From CAVPXC01 sp963709505 (GTDB lineage Bacteria; Chloroflexota; Anaerolineae; JAAEKA01): 64,000 bases of DNA. The stretch covers positions 1 to 64,000 of the forward strand of contig CAVPXC010000008.1 in NCBI GenBank assembly GCA_963709505.1, in the 5' to 3' direction. Below the pieces are notes generated by a model that did no database searches, was not told the origin of the DNA, and saw only the letters and a program-made list of their open reading frames with translations. This document shows, in pieces, positions 8,716 to 17,927 of this stretch (its first letter is position 1; the number at the start of each line of letters is the position of its first letter). Both the position numbers and the translations under genes were made by a program.

Positions 8716-9500
8716 ATGGAACGCAAACCACAAGTCGGCCGGGGCGAGTTTGATGTCGATCTCGCCCGGCAGCAGGAGGCGATTGATCGGTATGATGAAG
8801 GACGCGGGTTGATTGGTGGTGACCCCAATCGCCGGCCGGCCTATGTGCGTTGGCGTCCAATACCGGAAGAGCAGCCGTATTTTCGTCTGATCGACGTTAG
8901 CGAGGGAAAGCGGGCGCGGTTGGATGCGTTCTTGCACGAGGAGGGGAGGTCGGAGGAACCGGACCCGAAGAAGCGTCCGCTGGAGGTTGAGATTGGGTTT
9001 GGGATGGGGGAGTTCTTGCTAGGCCGGCGCGGTTGCCAAGACGGAGCGACGGTTTCTGGGCTTTGAGGTCAAACGGGATCTGTGCCGCGGCTTGATTTCG
9101 CAGATCCGGAAGCGGGAACTGACCAACCTCTGGATCTGCGACGACGACACCGCGCTGGGCGCTGCCGCAGCTCGATTTGGCCGGACGGGTGGATGTGGTT
9201 CACATCCTCTACCCCGACCCATGGTGGAAGAAGCGTCACCAGGTCAAGCGGCTGTTCAACCCGCCGTTTGTCGAGTTGATGCATCACCTACTGGCGCCTG
9301 GCGGCCTATTGCACGTCCGCAGCAACGTCGAGGGCTACGCTGAATTCATTGTGCAAGCCGCAAAGGAACACGGTAGCTTTGGTGCGAACGATCCCGCCCT
9401 GGCAATTCCCTTCGACGAGAATCCTCCTACCCGGCGAGAAGCTTATTGCCGCGAGATAGGGCGGCCATTCTGGGTCATGTGCTTCGCGAAGAGGTCATGA
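8716..9500 (+). CDS. trmB: tRNA (guanine-N7)-methyltransferase (two frame breaks)
   Basis: The enzyme methylates G46 in the variable loop of tRNAs using S-adenosylmethionine. The SAM-binding motif LEVEIGFGMGEFLL is in the first frame. The second carries AVAKTERRFLGFEVKRDLCR. The third carries the diagnostic HILYPDPWWKKRHQVKRLFN and the C-terminal segment ending FWVMCFAKRS. The breaks are near 9028 and 9165. In other genomes these parts form one protein of about this total length. A ~90-residue N-terminal extension precedes the methyltransferase domain. The start codon lies directly behind the repeat array. Confidence 0.85.
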
Positions 9501-9506
9501 CGCCGG

Positions 9507-10229
9507 TTATAGGGTTGATATGGCGTCGTCCCAACCCGCGCCGCGCCCATCGAGCATGACTACAACCGATTTTTGCTCCGCCAGAATTGTAGCACCCTGA
9601 GTCAGGCCCTCTCCTGCCACGACAGGAATCGCCAAGAAGCCGGCTTGGCGTGCCAGGCCGGCGCGTCGCCATGCACGCTCAACGTCACCCTGGTCGATTG
9701 TTGCAGAAACCTCGACGACCAACCACACCTGAGTTTTCTCCGAAGTCAGTGGTTTTCGTAGAACACCACTGACGACGATGTCTGCAAGAAGGAAATCAGT
9801 GAGCTCGGGCTGGCTCAAGTGCTCTTCGAGCTTGTCCTCCGTGGCTGAATCGAGTCCATCCGGCAGAATTCGGCGTACCTTTCTAATCCAGTTGCCGAAG
9901 TAGGCAGCCGCGTGTTGCGCGTATTTCTGCTCCAGGCGGTAGCCTCGCAAGTCGCCCAGATCGGTCAGCATGCGGGCAGACTGATTTTCAAGCCTTTGGA
10001 TGGCTTCCACGTTTTGCCGCAGTGCTACGGCGAGTTCCTGTACCGCTGCTTCCAGACGTAGCAAACCCTCTTCCGTGCGTTTTTGTGCCTCGGCCAGCTC
10101 GCGCACAATCTCCGGCAGACTGAGCAGCTCGTCTGTGAGCAAAATCTGCCGCAGATCGACGCGCCATTCAGGATGTGTGAAAAGAAGTTGCTTCAGATCG
10201 GCGAAATCGTTGACTGTGAATGCCATCAT
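9507..10229 (-). CDS. Coiled-coil protein with PD-(D/E)XK-like C-terminal domain (DUF3782-like)
   Basis: The 240-residue protein starts behind AAGGAAGGG. Residues ~35-95 form a long helical, probably coiled-coil segment (REL AEAQKRTEEGLLRLEA region). The C-terminal half contains DIVVSG and WLVVEVSATIDQGDVERAWR, which resemble the D...EVK core of PD-(D/E)XK nuclease-fold proteins that are common as uncharacterised families in Chloroflexota and cyanobacteria. The usual lysine is replaced by serine (EVS), so activity is uncertain. It runs opposite to trmB, with its end 6 bases from the trmB stop. Confidence 0.65.
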   Translation of the reverse strand: MMAFTVNDFADLKQLLFTHPEWRVDLRQILLTDELLSLPEIVRELAEAQKRTEEGLLRLEAAVQELAVALRQNVEAIQRLENQSARMLTDLGDLRGYRLEQKYAQHAAAYFGNWIRKVRRILPDGLDSATEDKLEEHLSQPELTDFLLADIVVSGVLRKPLTSEKTQVWLVVEVSATIDQGDVERAWRRAGLARQAGFLAIPVVAGEGLTQGATILAEQKSVVVMLDGRGAGWDDAISTL

Positions 10230-10330
10230 GCCCTTCCTTGAATACTAGTCAAACTCGACCCACCCCCCGTGTTTGGGCAGGCACTGACGCCCAGTGCAAT
10301 CCGGGCCGATTGCAGTGTAACACAACTCCC

Positions 10331-10365
10331 CAGAAAAACAAAACGACCCGGATAAATCCGGATCG
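10331..10365 (-). terminator. Terminator of the epimerase gene
   Basis: On the minus strand a GATCCGGATTTATCCGGGTC hairpin is followed by TTTTGTTTTTC. It lies 22 bases past the stop codon of the epimerase gene. Confidence 0.8.
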
Positions 10366-10387
10366 CTTGACTGTGGGCATGGCCTGG

Positions 10388-11377
10388 TCAGTTTGAAACG
10401 GTGGCTCGGTAAAAGGCAATCACCTGCCGCAGTGTCTCATCAAGGGGAATCTCCGGCGTCCAACCGATGGCTTCGCGAATTTTGGTCGTGTCCGGCACAC
10501 GGCGTTGCATGTCCTCGAAGCCGGCGGCGTATGCCTCGGCGTAGGGGATGAAGGTGATTTGCTCGCGCCAGCCGGCGTCGCTGCCGCGTACAAGCGCCAG
10601 CGTGCGCCTGGCCAGCTCGAGGATCGTGATCTCGTCTGTTGAGCCGATGTTGAACACCTGGCCCACTGCCGGCAGCGCGTCGGCCAGGCCCACGATGCCG
10701 CGCACGGAGTCGGCTACGTTGCAGAAACAGCGCGACTGCGATCCATCCCCGTAGATCGTCAGCAACTCTCCGCGCAGGGCCTGCTGAACCAGCCGGGGGA
10801 TCACCATGCCGTAGCGTCCCGTTTGCCGCGGCCCCACGGTGTTGAACAGACGAAAGATCGTGACCGGCAGCCCGCGCTCGTGATGATACGCCAGGGCCAG
10901 GAACTCATCCACCATCTTCGAGGCCGCGTACGCCCAGCGATGGCGCGATGTCGGGCCTAGCACCACGTCGTCGTCCTCGTTGAAAGGCACCTTGCCGCTC
11001 TTGCCGTACACCTCGGAGGTCGACGCAATCAGCACCGCGCACGGTAGCGCAGCGCGGTCTTGAGCACCGTCTCGGTACCCATGACATTGGTCTCGATCGT
11101 GCGCACGGGCTGCTGGATGATCAACCGCACCCCGACCGCCGCGGCCATGTGGAAGATCACGTCGCATTCATTGACCAGGCGGTCCAGCACCATCTCGTTG
11201 GTGATGCTTTCGTTGGCCAGGCGGAGGCGTGGATGCCCCAGCAAGTGCTGGATGTTGGCCAACGTGCCGGTCGACAAGATCGTCGATAATCGTGACGTGA
11301 CCGCCGCGATCCAGCAACGTCTCGGCCAGGTGCGAGCCGATGAAGCCAGCGCCGCCGGTGATTAGTGCTCGGGTCAT
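10388..11377 (-). CDS. NAD-dependent sugar-nucleotide epimerase/dehydratase (two frame breaks)
   Basis: This is an extended short-chain dehydrogenase acting on a nucleotide sugar. The N-terminus has the NAD motif ITGGAGFIGSHLAETLLDRG. The middle frame holds STGTLANIQHLLGHPRLRLA and VIFHMAAAVGV. The last frame holds STSEVYG and the catalytic WAYAASKMVDE (YxxxK). Restoring frames near 11290 (one extra T) and 11040 (one missing base) gives ~329 residues, a normal length. UDP-glucuronate decarboxylase, UDP-glucose 4-epimerase and GDP-mannose-type enzymes all remain possible. It is on the same strand as sat/cysC and follows it after a 143-base gap filled with inverted repeats. Confidence 0.85.
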
Positions 11378-11397
11378 ATTCGAGCAAGCCTTTCTGT

Positions 11398-11516
11398 AAG
11401 TGTCAGGGTGTCAGGTGTCGGAGTGTCAGGGTGTCAGGTGTCGGAGTGCCAGAGTATCAGGTTCCAGAAAACTTGACACTTGACACTTGACACTCCGACA
11501 CTCCGACACTCCGATC
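11398..11516 (-). repeat. Inverted gtgtcagg/cctgacac repeat array
   Basis: The left half repeats gtgtcagg and gtgtcggagt units, and the right half repeats acttgacact and ccgacactccgacact. The two halves can pair into a long imperfect hairpin. The words are the same as in the T-box hairpin at 4354-4454. Confidence 0.85.
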
Positions 11517-11520
11517 ATCC

Positions 11521-13275
11521 TCAGCCGTTGCCAGCGCCCATCACAACCGGCGCGTGCTCGGTCGGCCGGATCAGGCCCTGGTCTATCAGGTAGTTGACGA
11601 TGAGGTGAGCGTTTTCCTCTGGCGTGTTGGTCACGGTGTCCAGCACAATTTCGGCGTGCTCCGGCGCCTCGTACGGATCGTCGATCCCCGTGAAGCCCTT
11701 GATCTCGCCGCGGCGGGCTTTGGCGTACATGCCCTTGAGGTCGCGCTGCTCGCAGACCTCGATCGGCGTGTCCACAAATACCTCGACAAAGTGCTCGCTG
11801 CCGGCCAGGTTGCGCACATCGTTGCGCGTAGCCCGATACGGGCTGACCGCTGCACAGACCGCCGTGCCGCCGTGGCGCACGATCTCCGCTGCGACGTAGC
11901 CGATGCGCCGGATGTTGATGTCGCGGTCCTCCTTGCTGAAGCCCAAGCCCTTCGACAAATGCGTGCGCACGACATCGCCGTCCAACACGGTCACCTGCCG
12001 GCCATGCTCTAGTAACAGCTGGGTCAGCACCTCGGCAGTGGTGGACTTGCCCGAGCCGCTCAGCCCGGTGAACCAGATGCAGACGCCTTGCTTGTGCCGG
12101 GGCGGATAGGTCTCGGCCAGGATGTCGGCGACCTCGGGGCGGGTGAACCACTCCGGCAGCTTCTTACCGCCGTTGAGGTACTCGTCACGCACCTGCGTGC
12201 CGGAGATGTCGGCCGTGCGCACATCGGCCGGCACCCGGTTGATCTCCTCATAGCGCTCCTCGTCGGGCAGGTAGACCAGTTGACGGAAGGGCACCATCCC
12301 GACACCCAGCTCCTCGGCGACCTGGGCCACACTGTCCTGCGCGTCGTACGGTCCGTAGAAGGGATTGCCCTTGGAGTCCTTGCCGGGGCCGGCATGATCG
12401 CGGCCGACGATCAGATGGTTGGCGCCGTAGTTGCGGCGGATGATCGCGTGCCATACGGCCTCGCGCGGGCCGGCCATGCGCATCGCCAGCGGCAACAGCG
12501 CCAGCAGGATGCGGTTCGGGTCGTAATAGCTGTTGGCCAGGGCTTTGTAGGTGCGGACGCGGGTGAAGTGATCCACGTCGCCGGGCTTGGTCAGGCCGAC
12601 GACGGGGTGGAGCAGGAGCGTGCCGTCAACCTCTTCGGCGGCCCGTTTGGTCAATTCCTCGTGGACGCGGTGCAGCGGGTTGCGGGTTTGGAACGCCACC
12701 ACATTGGTATGGCCAAGCTGCGCCAGCCGGGCGCGGGTCTGCATCGGGGTCAGGCGCAAATCGACGAAATCGTAGTGTTTGGGTAGGTTCAGCACGCGCA
12801 GCTGGCCGGCGATGTTGAGCTTGCCCCAGCGATGCATCTCGGCCACCAGCGGATGGCGCAGGTCCAGCGTGCCGAAGGCCTTCAGGGCGACCTCGTCGAG
12901 GTCCCAGGGGTAGATCTCCTCGATCGTCATCACCGCCAGCAGTTCGTTCTTGTCGTTGCGCAGGGCGATGTCGGCGTCGAGGGCGATTTCCGCGCCGGCG
13001 GACACCGGCAGGGTGACGGGGATCGGGAACAGCGCGCCGTTGGTCAGGCGCATGGTGTCCAGCACCGCCTGGTGATCGGCCTGTCCCATGAAGCGATCCA
13101 GCGGCGAGAAGGCGCCGATGGCCAGCATCTCCAGGTCGCACACCGCGCGGTCGGAGATTTGGATCGACGGCAGCTTGCCGGCGTGGGCCTTGAGTTCTTC
13201 CTTCTCGTGGAGTGGCACGAGAAGATCGACCAGCTTGCCGCCGTAGGGCGAAATCAACGTTGTGGGCGCAATCAT
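11521..13275 (-). CDS. sat/cysC: Bifunctional ATP sulfurylase / adenylylsulfate kinase
   Basis: The 584-residue protein makes APS from sulfate and ATP and then phosphorylates it to PAPS. Residues ~1-385 are ATP sulfurylase, with QTRNPLHRVHEEL near 200 and VGRDHAGPGKDSKG near 300. Residues ~395-584 are APS kinase, with the P-loop GLSGSGKST at about 403-411. The start at 13275 is chosen because AAGGAG precedes it; an in-frame extension to 13344 lacks a ribosome site. The frame is intact. This fusion is typical of assimilatory activation. No reductase genes are nearby, so the end product in this organism cannot be read from the window. Confidence 0.95.
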   Translation of the reverse strand: MIAPTTLISPYGGKLVDLLVPLHEKEELKAHAGKLPSIQISDRAVCDLEMLAIGAFSPLDRFMGQADHQAVLDTMRLTNGALFPIPVTLPVSAGAEIALDADIALRNDKNELLAVMTIEEIYPWDLDEVALKAFGTLDLRHPLVAEMHRWGKLNIAGQLRVLNLPKHYDFVDLRLTPMQTRARLAQLGHTNVVAFQTRNPLHRVHEELTKRAAEEVDGTLLLHPVVGLTKPGDVDHFTRVRTYKALANSYYDPNRILLALLPLAMRMAGPREAVWHAIIRRNYGANHLIVGRDHAGPGKDSKGNPFYGPYDAQDSVAQVAEELGVGMVPFRQLVYLPDEERYEEINRVPADVRTADISGTQVRDEYLNGGKKLPEWFTRPEVADILAETYPPRHKQGVCIWFTGLSGSGKSTTAEVLTQLLLEHGRQVTVLDGDVVRTHLSKGLGFSKEDRDINIRRIGYVAAEIVRHGGTAVCAAVSPYRATRNDVRNLAGSEHFVEVFVDTPIEVCEQRDLKGMYAKARRGEIKGFTGIDDPYEAPEHAEIVLDTVTNTPEENAHLIVNYLIDQGLIRPTEHAPVVMGAGNG

Positions 13276-13353
13276 TTTTTGGTATTCTCCTTGGCTGTAG
13301 GTTGAGCAGGCGTCCCCGAAGGGGCCGTATCGAAACCGAGGCACTTTAGTGTT

Positions 13354-13459
13354 TCGTGACGTATCTTCTCAATAATCCGTGGTAGGGGCACGGCCTTGCG
13401 CCTGCCGTCGGGCGACCGCAAGGGTACGCCCCTACATATTGAGAAGATACTTCGTGACC
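13354..13459. repeat. Inverted repeat upstream of sat/cysC
   Basis: GTATCTTCTCAATA (13361-13374) and its exact reverse complement (13437-13450) enclose a second pairing, ggtaggggc with gcccctac. The inner word also occurs in the T-box leader repeat at 4026-4154, so this may be a degenerate member of the same family. Confidence 0.7.
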
Positions 13460-13561
13460 ACAAAAAAGCCGCCGAGAGGCCAGTTGCCTGTCGATCGGCT
13501 CCACTGCAAAACACGGCCTGCGTCTGGGTAGTGACGCAGGCTGTCGATTCAGCAGCCAAGG

Positions 13562-13634
13562 CGCCCCCGGCAGGACTCGAACCTGCGACCAAGGGTTTAG
13601 GAAACCCCTGCTCTGTCCTCTGAGCTACGGAGGC
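13562..13634 (-). tRNA. tRNA-Arg (anticodon CCT)
   Basis: On the minus strand the acceptor GCCTCCG pairs with CGGGGGC. The D-stem is GCTC/GAGC. The anticodon stem GGGGT/ACCCT encloses TTCCTAA, giving anticodon CCT (codon AGG). The T-arm contains TTCGAGT. CCA is not encoded. A GC-rich hairpin (gcctgcgtc/gacgcaggc, 13517-13542) downstream could terminate transcription. Confidence 0.95.
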
Positions 13635-13642
13635 GTGGGGGA

Positions 13643-13671
13643 ATGATAACACAACCTCGCGTGGGGAGCAA
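13643..13671 (-). promoter_or_regulatory. Promoter of tRNA-Arg
   Basis: On the minus strand TTGCTC (13671-13666) and TATCAT (13648-13643) are separated by 17 bases and sit just upstream of the tRNA. Confidence 0.65.
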
Positions 13672-13806
13672 GTGCCGGATGGCTGGAATGGCAAAGCAGG
13701 TGAACTGGTCGCGCCATTGCTTGGAACGCTGTCCGTTCGCTCCGGGGGTGTCGCACGGCTATCGTCGGGTTCATTCGTTTTCGGGGCGGCGAACTTAACG
13801 TGTGCA

Positions 13807-13903
13807 AGACCCTTCGGGTTTCCCTCCTCAAACCCGCAATTAGAAAAGAACGGCGTCATCTCGAATTGGTGACCGGGTCAACGACGAGAAACCCGAAGGG
13901 TCT
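13807..13903. repeat. 16-bp perfect inverted repeat
   Basis: AGACCCTTCGGGTTTC (13807-13822) is repeated as its exact reverse complement at 13888-13903 with a 65-base interior. The 390-base gap between tRNA-Arg and the next gene holds this element and a possible promoter; no gene was seen in it. Confidence 0.75.
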
Positions 13904-13939
13904 ACCCCAACGCGAAATGTGCCCCTATCGTCACGACGT

Positions 13940-13967
13940 TTGCCATTCGTTCGAATCCGTGTTAAAC
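13940..13967 (+). promoter_or_regulatory. Possible promoter of the phospholipase-D-like gene
   Basis: TTGCCA (13940-13945), a 16-base spacer and TTAAAC (13962-13967) lie 58 bases before the start codon. Confidence 0.4.
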
Positions 13968-14024
13968 TGCTCACATGCCCGGAGGAGTCATCCGGGGGGA
14001 TTAGTTTTCCAGGAGGAGGCTTCC

Positions 14025-16016
14025 ATGAACCGCAGTCGTTTCTTCGTTCTGGCCGGCATTTCGCTGCTAACCCTATCGTTTGTGCTGCAATCCGCAGCCG
14101 CCGAGACTCCCTCGCAACCCTCTCGACTTCCGAGGTCTTCTGAGACCTCGGAAGTCTTTGCAGGTGCTGACCCGGCCAGATCTGCGAGGTCGCCGAAGAC
14201 CTCGCAGATCGTTGCGTATCTTCCCTTGCTGTCGATCGGCCAGCCCACTCTGCGCGTGGCCGCGCTGTATTACGACAGCGAGACCACCGGCGAGCCGGAT
14301 GAGGCCTTTCGTCTATGGAATGTCAGCAGCCTGCCGAAACAGCTGGCCGGCTATGGGGTGAGCGATGGCCGGAACACGGTCACGTTTCCCGCAATGACCC
14401 TGGCCCCTGGCGCAAGCCTCTGGTGCACCGGGAGCGCGCTCGATTTTGCCGGCTCGTTTGGATTCGCCCCGGGCTGTGAGTATGCGGCCGATAGCGATCC
14501 GGCCGTGCCGAATCTGAGCGGCTCTCCACTGCGCTTTGGCAACAGCGGCGGGCAGGTGCGGCTGTTCAACCCACGCGGCGCCCTGCTCGACACGGTGGTC
14601 TATGAGGATGGCGATGCGGGACAGCCTGGCTGGCAAGGGCCGGCGGTGGAGCCCTATGCGCCGAGCAGCAGTTTCCCCGCCGAGGGCCAGATTCTCTACC
14701 GCAAGCTTGATCGCTCCAGCGGGCAACCGCTGCACGATACCGATACGCGCGCTGATTGGGCGCAGGAGCCCACTGACCCGATCGCCGGCCGGCGCGTGCA
14801 GTATCCTGGCTGGGACCTGGAACAGTTCGAACATCCCCCCATCCTTAGCACGGCCGGCACGCTGACAGTGGCCCTTGCGCCGGACAACGTGTTCGACGTG
14901 GTCAGCCAAACGCTGGCAAGCGCGCAGGAGAGCATTCGAATCGAAGGCTACAGCTTCGAGCACGTCGCCCTGGCCGACTTGCTGGCCGCCAAGGCCGCCG
15001 CCGGCCTGTCCGTGACGCTCTTGCTCGAGGGCAGCCCCAGCGGCGGGCTGACCGACCAGGAGCGCTACGTCGCCAGCGCATCGAGGCCGGTGGCGGACAG
15101 GTTTGGTTCATGGTGAGCGATCGCAACCAACGCCGAGGATCGCTACACGGCCCAGCATGCCAAGTTCATCCTCGTGGACGACCGTCTGCTGCTGGTGAGC
15201 TCGGAGAACTTCACCGGGGAGGCGATGCCCGACGACGACAAAGCCGACGGCACCCTCGGACGCCGCGGCGCGGCGCTGGTGACCGATGCGCCGCCGCTGG
15301 TGGCCCACGCCCAGGCCGTGTGGGCGGCCGACTTCGACCCTGGGCACCATCGCGACCTGTTCCGTTGGACCGCAGACGACCCGAAATATGGCGCGCCGCC
15401 GGCCGGCTTTGTGCCGGTGACACTCACCGGCGGCACGGGCTATCAGTTGGTTCACGCCCAGCCTCTGCGCACGACCGGCGCCTTCACGGCGCAGTTCGTG
15501 CAGTCGCCCGAGGCCAGCCTGCTTCCGCCCGCCGAAGGCGGCGTCCTCGGGCTGGTTCAGCGGGCTGGCGCCGGCGATGCGGTGCTCGTCGAGCAGCTCT
15601 ACGAACGCGTTCACTGGGGCGGCGCCGCCGACACACCCGTCACCGCTCCGAACCTGCGCTTGGATGCCTACATCGCAGCCGCCCGGCGCGGCGCGCAGGT
15701 GCGCATCCTGCTGGACAGCTTCTTTGACACAGGCGACAACGCCGATACCGTCAGCTATCTCAACCAACTCGCTCAGGCGCAGAACCTGGACCTGCGCGCC
15801 GCGCTGGGCAATCCTGCACTCAAAGGCCTGCACAACAAGATGATCCTGGTCCAGTCCGCCGGCCGCGGCTGGGTTCACGTCGGCAGCCTGAACGGCAGCG
15901 AGGCCTCGGCCAAGGTCAACCGCGAGCTGGCCCTGCAGGTGCAGTCCGATGCCGCGTTCACCTATCTGGCAACCGCCTTCTGGCACGACTGGCAAACGGC
16001 CAGTGGGTTACGTTGA
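14025..16016 (+). CDS. Secreted lamin-tail / phospholipase D-like protein (two frame breaks)
   Basis: The start follows AGGAGGAGG, and residues ~1-26 are a signal peptide (FFVLAGISLLTLSFVLQSAA). A lamin-tail-like beta domain follows (about residues 75-250). The C-terminal part is a PLD-type hydrolase with two HKD-like motifs, HAKFILVDD (near 378) and HNKMILVQSAGRGWVHVGS (near 602). The frame breaks near 15078 and again near 15128; the middle piece reads RIEAGGGQVWFMVSDR. The restored length is about 663 residues. The substrate could be a phospholipid or a nucleic acid. Between signal peptide and beta domain, two perfect palindromes are translated in frame. No partner gene is adjacent. Confidence 0.8.
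14125..14210 (+). repeat. Two palindromic hairpins inside a coding sequence
   Basis: GACTTCCGAGGTCT and its exact complement (14125-14156) and GATCTGCGAGGTC and its exact complement (14179-14210) are 22 bases apart. They add about 28 residues after the signal peptide without breaking the frame. They resemble REP-type elements. Confidence 0.8.
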
Positions 16017-16042
16017 CAGCCGCCAACCCCCCATGCTATACT
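16013..16042 (+). promoter_or_regulatory. Promoter of the metallophosphoesterase gene
   Basis: TTGACA (16013-16018), an 18-base spacer and TATACT (16037-16042) overlap the stop codon of the upstream gene. The transcript would begin just before the cattcatc array. Confidence 0.75.
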
Positions 16043-16049
16043 CCGCCCT

Positions 16050-16099
16050 CCGCATTCATCATTCATCATTCATCGTTCATCGTTCATCATTCATCATTC
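16050..16099 (+). repeat. cattcatc tandem array before the metallophosphoesterase
   Basis: About six copies of attcatc/gttcatc end three bases before the ATG at 16103. The reverse-complement array follows the same gene at 16727-16785, so the gene is bracketed by inverted copies. No Shine-Dalgarno site is present between array and start. Confidence 0.85.
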
Positions 16100-16102
16100 T
16101 CT

Positions 16103-16729
16103 ATGCGCATTCTGGCGATTAGCGACAAGATCGTACCGGCTTTATACAGCCCCGCTCTCGGCAACGCGGTCGGCTCGGTTGATCTTATCCTGAGCTGCGG
16201 GGACCTGCCCGCGTACTACATCGACTACATCGCCAGCACCCTCGGCGTGCCGTGCTACCTGGTTCATGGCAACCATGCCTCAGGCGCCGAGTTCGAGCAG
16301 ATGAACCCATTTGAGCCGCGGCGCGTCCACTACATGGACATCGACAATCGCGTGGTCGTGGACAAGGATCTGTTCCTGGCCGGGCTGGAAGGCTCGATAC
16401 GCTACAACAGCAACCCGCGCTTCCAGTACACGCAAAACGAGATGTGGCTCAAGGTCTTGCGGCTGGCGCCCTCTCTGCTCTGGAACCGGCTGTTCCACGG
16501 CCGCTCGCTGGATATCTTGGTCGCCCACAGCCCGCCGGCCGGCATCCATGACGGACCCGACCGGCCCCACCTGGGTTTCGACAGCTTCTTGTGGCTGATG
16601 CGCACGTTTAAGCCGCGGTATTTGCTGCATGGTCACAAACACGTCTATCGACACGAAGAGGCGACGGTGACGCAGTATCACCAAACGACTGTAATCAACG
16701 TCTATCCGTGGCGGATCATCGAGCTATGA
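16103..16729 (+). CDS. Calcineurin-like metallophosphoesterase
   Basis: The 208-residue protein starts MRILAISDK. It has the metal-binding blocks SCGDLPAYY, HGNHASG, HSPPAGIHD and the terminal HGHKH. The first block is SDK rather than the usual DxH, so one metal ligand is altered. It is probably a cytoplasmic phosphodiesterase or nuclease of unknown substrate. The 5' leader consists almost entirely of the repeat array. The frame is intact and ends inside the second array. Confidence 0.85.
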   Translation: MRILAISDKIVPALYSPALGNAVGSVDLILSCGDLPAYYIDYIASTLGVPCYLVHGNHASGAEFEQMNPFEPRRVHYMDIDNRVVVDKDLFLAGLEGSIRYNSNPRFQYTQNEMWLKVLRLAPSLLWNRLFHGRSLDILVAHSPPAGIHDGPDRPHLGFDSFLWLMRTFKPRYLLHGHKHVYRHEEATVTQYHQTTVINVYPWRIIEL

Positions 16730-16785
16730 ATGATGAATGATGAATGATGAATGATAAAGAATGATGAATGATGAATGATGAATGC
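16727..16785 (+). repeat. gaatgatgaatgatg array after the metallophosphoesterase
   Basis: Eight or so copies of atgaatg form the reverse complement of the array at 16050-16099, including the terminal aatgcgg, which mirrors ccgcatt. In RNA the two arrays could pair around the whole gene. Confidence 0.85.
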
Positions 16786-16844
16786 GGAAGGGCGGAAGGA
16801 AGATGAAGATTAGGTAGGGATGTAGTCACGTAGGAGGGAGACTG

Positions 16845-17834
16845 ATGATTGAAGAAAAGTCAAAGGACCTGAAGACGCGAACCAGGGCATTTGCGCTGCG
16901 GATCATTCGGCTATTTGCAGCGTTGCCCAAGACTACTGAGGCGCAAGTTATTGGCCGGCAGATGTTGGATAGCGGGACGTCGGTCGGAGCGCATTATCGT
17001 GAGGCCATGCGTGCCCGTTCACCAGCTGAGTTCATTAGTAAGATAGAAGGTGGTCTGCAAGAGATGGAGGAGACGATTTACTGGCTCGAACTTTTGGTCG
17101 ACGCAAATGCCGTCTCCGCCAGTCGTTTGGCAGATCTTTTCCAGGAGGCGGACGAGCTAACTGCTATGTTGGTCAGTTCAGCCAAAACAACCAAGGAACG
17201 AAACTCACAACTGCCTAGCAAGCGCTCCCGAGGAGCCGTTCGAGAGGAATCTGTCATGTACTCTACATTTATCACTCCACATTCATCACTCATCACTCCG
17301 AGTTCATCATTCATCGTTACCGTTTTCGGCGGCGCACGCGTCCCGGCCGATACTCAATTGTATCAAGATAGCCTGCTCTTGGGACGATTGCTTGCCGAGG
17401 CCGGCTATGTCGTTGCTACTGGCGGCTACACCGGCACGATGGAAGCAGTGCTGCGCGGCGCAGCTGAGGCCGGCGCGCACACGATCGGTTATACCTGCGC
17501 GACCTTTGAGGCCAACTCCGAGCCCAATGGCTGGGTCCTGGAAGAACGGAAGACCGCCACACTGACTGCGCGCATCCAACGCATGGCCGACGAGAGCGAC
17601 GCCTTTGTCGTCGTCCATGGCGGGCTGGGCACGTTGGCCGAGTTGGCATTGGTGTGGAATATGATTTTGGCGCATGAGACCCGGCCGCGGCCCTTCGTCG
17701 TCGTCGGTCCGGAATGGCTACAGGTGATTGAAAGCATACGGGCCCATACGCAAATGGGTTTTTCTGCGTCGAAGCTGCTGACGCTTGTCGATACGCCCGA
17801 GGCAGCGGTGGCTGTGCTGGCATCCGGTCGTTGA
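16845..17834 (+). CDS. Four-helix-bundle protein fused to a LOG-family protein
   Basis: The start follows GGAGGGAG. Residues ~1-125 match the four-helix-bundle family once described from 23S rRNA intervening sequences (RAFALRIIRLFAALPKTTEA, GAHYREAMRARSP). Residues ~155-329 are a LOG/TIGR00725-type Rossmann protein (VTVFGGARVPADTQLYQDSL, HGGLGTLAELALVW). The family's PGGxGT is HGGLGT here, so phosphoribohydrolase activity is uncertain. The linker (17258-17316) is translated cattcatc/catcactc repeat sequence. The two halves are normally separate genes. Fusion by read-through of a repeat is the simplest explanation, and an assembly indel is the alternative. Confidence 0.75.
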   Translation: MIEEKSKDLKTRTRAFALRIIRLFAALPKTTEAQVIGRQMLDSGTSVGAHYREAMRARSPAEFISKIEGGLQEMEETIYWLELLVDANAVSASRLADLFQEADELTAMLVSSAKTTKERNSQLPSKRSRGAVREESVMYSTFITPHSSLITPSSSFIVTVFGGARVPADTQLYQDSLLLGRLLAEAGYVVATGGYTGTMEAVLRGAAEAGAHTIGYTCATFEANSEPNGWVLEERKTATLTARIQRMADESDAFVVVHGGLGTLAELALVWNMILAHETRPRPFVVVGPEWLQVIESIRAHTQMGFSASKLLTLVDTPEAAVAVLASGR

Positions 17835-17927
17835 CCAGACAATGCGTGTGACAGACAGGTGAAGTTGTGGTAGACTATATCTGCGAAGTTTGTCAAGCTG
17901 CAGTCTGAAGGAAATCGAGGTAAGTCT

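Noticed and set aside
13381..13435. Additional tRNA or riboswitch next to tRNA-Arg
   Set aside because: The hairpin with ggtaggggc/gcccctac has no cloverleaf and matches the repeat family in the T-box leader instead.
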